The notes beneath the pieces were generated by a model. That model searched no databases and had not been told where the DNA came from. It was given only the letters and a program-made list of their open reading frames with translations. A stretch of DNA of 8,876 bases, taken from NCBI GenBank assembly GCA_003233295.1, contig QILJ01000023.1, positions 1 to 8,876 of the forward strand. Direction: 5' to 3'. Of the stretch, positions 7,312 to 8,876 are shown piece by piece. The position numbers and the translations under genes are program-made. The DNA comes from Ignavibacteria bacterium (GTDB lineage Bacteria > Bacteroidota > Ignavibacteria > Ignavibacteriales > Melioribacteraceae). Position 1 is the first letter of the stretch. Each line of letters begins with the position of its first letter.

Positions 7312-7891
7312 TTATCTGATTTCCTCTTATAGAATCATCAATTATAAAATTACACGCATTTAAAAAAATGCAGGTAGTAAAATTGGGGGTTTTATTTCTT
7401 TTTTTCAATGAAATAATTTTTTCATTATCATTTTCATAATTGATCAAGACTGTCTTCAACCCTGCATTAATTCCACTTTCAATATCGCTTAACGAATCGC
7501 CTACTAAATACGACCTAGTCAAGTCAATGTTCAAATCTTCCGCTGCTTGAAATATCATTTGAGGAGAAGGCTTTCTGCATCTAGATTTTTCCGGTGAATT
7601 GAACTCAGGATGATACGGACAAAAATAAAAAGCATCCACACTTGTATCATATTCTTTCAGCAGTTCATTTATTCTGTTATTCACCGATTCAACTTGCTTG
7701 TGAGTTATCAATCCCCGACTTATACCTGATTGATTGGAAACCACAATTATTTTAAAACCACATTCATTCTTTAATTTATAAATTCCTTCACCAACGCCTT
7801 CGAATAATTTAACTTCTTCCGGATTACCTAAATAACCAGGATCAATGTTCAAAGTATTATCACGATCAAAAAATACTGCCGCAGATTGCAT
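7304..7891 (-). CDS. gmhB: GmhB/HisB-N type HAD phosphatase (probable heptose 1,7-bisphosphate 7-phosphatase)
   Basis: This 195-residue protein has the size and motif order of D-glycero-D-manno-heptose-1,7-bisphosphate 7-phosphatase, which acts in making the ADP-heptose used for LPS or surface glycans. HAD motif I is FFDRDNTLN, with nucleophile Asp9 and acid/base Asp11. Motif II is VVSNQSG (50-56). The RKP motif (106-108) precedes motif IV, LVGDSLSDIESG (129-140), with Asp132 and Asp136. The zinc loop between motifs II and IV is degenerate: it has Cys91, His94 and Cys105, but Ser103 stands where the first Cys of the usual CxCRKP is expected, and His is displaced by one position relative to E. 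coli GmhB. The start is ATG at 7891, 8 bp after the glgA stop, with no clear Shine-Dalgarno site. The last 8 bases overlap the DUF4270 start. Without gmhA or hldE in view, a different sugar-phosphate or histidinol-phosphate substrate is possible. Confidence 0.85.
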   Translation of the reverse strand: MQSAAVFFDRDNTLNIDPGYLGNPEEVKLFEGVGEGIYKLKNECGFKIIVVSNQSGISRGLITHKQVESVNNRINELLKEYDTSVDAFYFCPYHPEFNSPEKSRCRKPSPQMIFQAAEDLNIDLTRSYLVGDSLSDIESGINAGLKTVLINYENDNEKIISLKKRNKTPNFTTCIFLNACNFIIDDSIRGNQING

Positions 7892-7899
7892 TAAATTTA

Positions 7900-8876
7900 T
7901 TAGGAGAGAATTTTTTTATAAACATTTACATAATTTTTTGCTGACTTTAACCAGGTGAAGTTAGACTTCATACCGGTTTTCATCAATCTTTCCCATGCCT
8001 TCTTATCTTTGTAAAGAGCCAACGCTTTCTTTATTGTCTTGATCAATTCTTTTTCGTCATACTTTTTGAAGACAATTCCATTTCCTTTTTTAGTACTCGG
8101 ATTATAATTTTCAACCGTATCAGCTAAACCGCCGGTCTCTCTCACAATTGGGATTGTACCATAAACTAAGCTGTACATCTGGTTAAGTCCGCAAGGTTCA
8201 TATTTTGAAGGCATCAAAAACATATCAGCACCCGCTTCAATTTGATGAGCAATATCATCATCAAATCCAATATAACAAGCAAATTTATCAGAATATTTCA
8301 TAGCAGCATCTTCAAAGAATTTTTGATATTTCTTATCCCCGGTTCCCAGTATAACAAGTCGCAGATCCAATTGCATTAACTCCTTGAATGCTTTCTTTAA
8401 TAAATCGAAACCTTTGTTGTCATCAAGTCTTGAGATCATACCAATTAAAGGAATGTTTTCGTCATAGTCTAAACCAAACTTCTCTTCAATGAACTCTTTA
8501 TTAACAAATTTCTTCTCAAGGTTTTTAACAGTGAATTTTTTATGGATCTTCTTATCCTTCTCCGGATTCCAAACCAAAGGATCAATTCCGTTAACTATAC
8601 CGAAGAAGTCTTTTTTGCGTTTACATAGATCATCTTTAAGACCAGCGCTTGCCTCGGGAATTTTACACAATTCTTTTGCATAAGTTTCACTAACAGTACT
8701 TATAGCATCTGCGTATTTTAATCCTGCATGGAGCATATTAAGTTTACCATTAAGCAATAACTCTTTATCATTATTCAATTCTTCAGGTAAACCTGTCTTT
8801 TGAAATGAAGTTTTAGGGAAAACACCCTGAATATTAATATTATGAATTGTAAGCAAAGTTTTAACATTTTTTAATA
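7900..8876 (-). CDS. glgA: Glycogen (starch) synthase GlgA, 5' part outside window
   Basis: This is the C-terminal two thirds or so of a GT5-family glycogen synthase, which transfers glucose from ADP-glucose (or UDP-glucose) to the growing alpha-1,4-glucan in the cytoplasm. The frame stays open to the window edge. The residues before the TTG codon at 8856 (KNVKT) join LTIHNINIQGVFP, the family's usual TIHNxxxQG motif, so that TTG is an internal Leu and the real start lies upstream. Counting from 8856, other family signatures are YADAISTVSETYAKEL (48-63), NGIDPLVWNP (89-98), the nucleotide-sugar-binding SRLDDNKG with Lys148 (142-149), and EPCGLNQMYSL (220-230) followed by TGGLADTV (241-248). 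The C-terminal TWLKSAKNYV motif is also typical, so the 3' end is intact. The N-terminal KTGGL ADP-glucose loop would lie outside the window. The gene ends 8 bp before the GmhB-type gene. The donor nucleotide cannot be decided from this part. Confidence 0.95.
   Translation of the reverse strand, partial: LKNVKTLLTIHNINIQGVFPKTSFQKTGLPEELNNDKELLLNGKLNMLHAGLKYADAISTVSETYAKELCKIPEASAGLKDDLCKRKKDFFGIVNGIDPLVWNPEKDKKIHKKFTVKNLEKKFVNKEFIEEKFGLDYDENIPLIGMISRLDDNKGFDLLKKAFKELMQLDLRLVILGTGDKKYQKFFEDAAMKYSDKFACYIGFDDDIAHQIEAGADMFLMPSKYEPCGLNQMYSLVYGTIPIVRETGGLADTVENYNPSTKKGNGIVFKKYDEKELIKTIKKALALYKDKKAWERLMKTGMKSNFTWLKSAKNYVNVYKKILS

Noticed and set aside
8854..8856. TTG at 8854-8856 as the start of glgA
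   Set aside because: The frame remains open to the window edge and the residues before it continue a conserved internal motif, so the gene is cut by the window rather than short.

Overview
The window reads as chromosomal DNA from an AT-rich, Gram-negative member of the Bacteroidota/Chlorobiota/Ignavibacteria assemblage. The clues are a DUF4270 lipoprotein next to glycogen synthase, an outer-membrane protein opening with the SRYGIGD-type motif after its signal peptide, a GlyA with the lineage-style CDxSHPAGL and [11 protein letters not shown] motifs, and weak or absent Shine-Dalgarno sites. The exact phylum is inferred; Ignavibacteria is my best guess.

All genes lie on the minus strand and are tightly packed, so transcription runs from high to low coordinates. 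In that order they are: glycogen synthase glgA (7900-8876, its 5' part outside the window); a GmhB-type HAD phosphatase (7304-7891); a DUF4270 lipoprotein (6127-7311); an outer-membrane beta-barrel protein (4871-6121); a secreted TPR protein (3570-4862); glyA (2249-3544); tatC (1460-2239); a long-chain polyprenyl diphosphate synthase (490-1467, start revised from 1503); and a degraded DUF1016/YhcG-type nuclease fragment (110-463). Gaps from glgA to the polyprenyl synthase are at most 25 bp and two junctions overlap by 8 bp. The eight intact genes could be one long transcription unit whose promoter lies upstream of the window. I see no internal promoter or convincing terminator between them.

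By function, the upstream half concerns storage or surface sugar metabolism and cell-envelope proteins (glgA, gmhB, lipoprotein, barrel, TPR). The downstream half is housekeeping: one-carbon/serine metabolism, Tat export, and the isoprenoid tail of a quinone. Three consecutive exported proteins of unknown function (DUF4270 lipoprotein, barrel, TPR protein) are the least characterised part and may work together at the outer membrane.

The right-hand side (coordinates 1-480) is different in character. It holds a DUF1016 N-terminal fragment that appears to have an internal in-frame deletion and to be cut off after its LSWTH motif. It also contains a perfect 13-bp-arm palindrome inside the fragment and a non-coding tail with features of a repetitive or attC-like element. 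This looks like an accessory-gene scar next to a conserved operon. I found no tRNA, rRNA, CRISPR array or insertion sequence, and nothing that convincingly amounts to a new multi-gene system.
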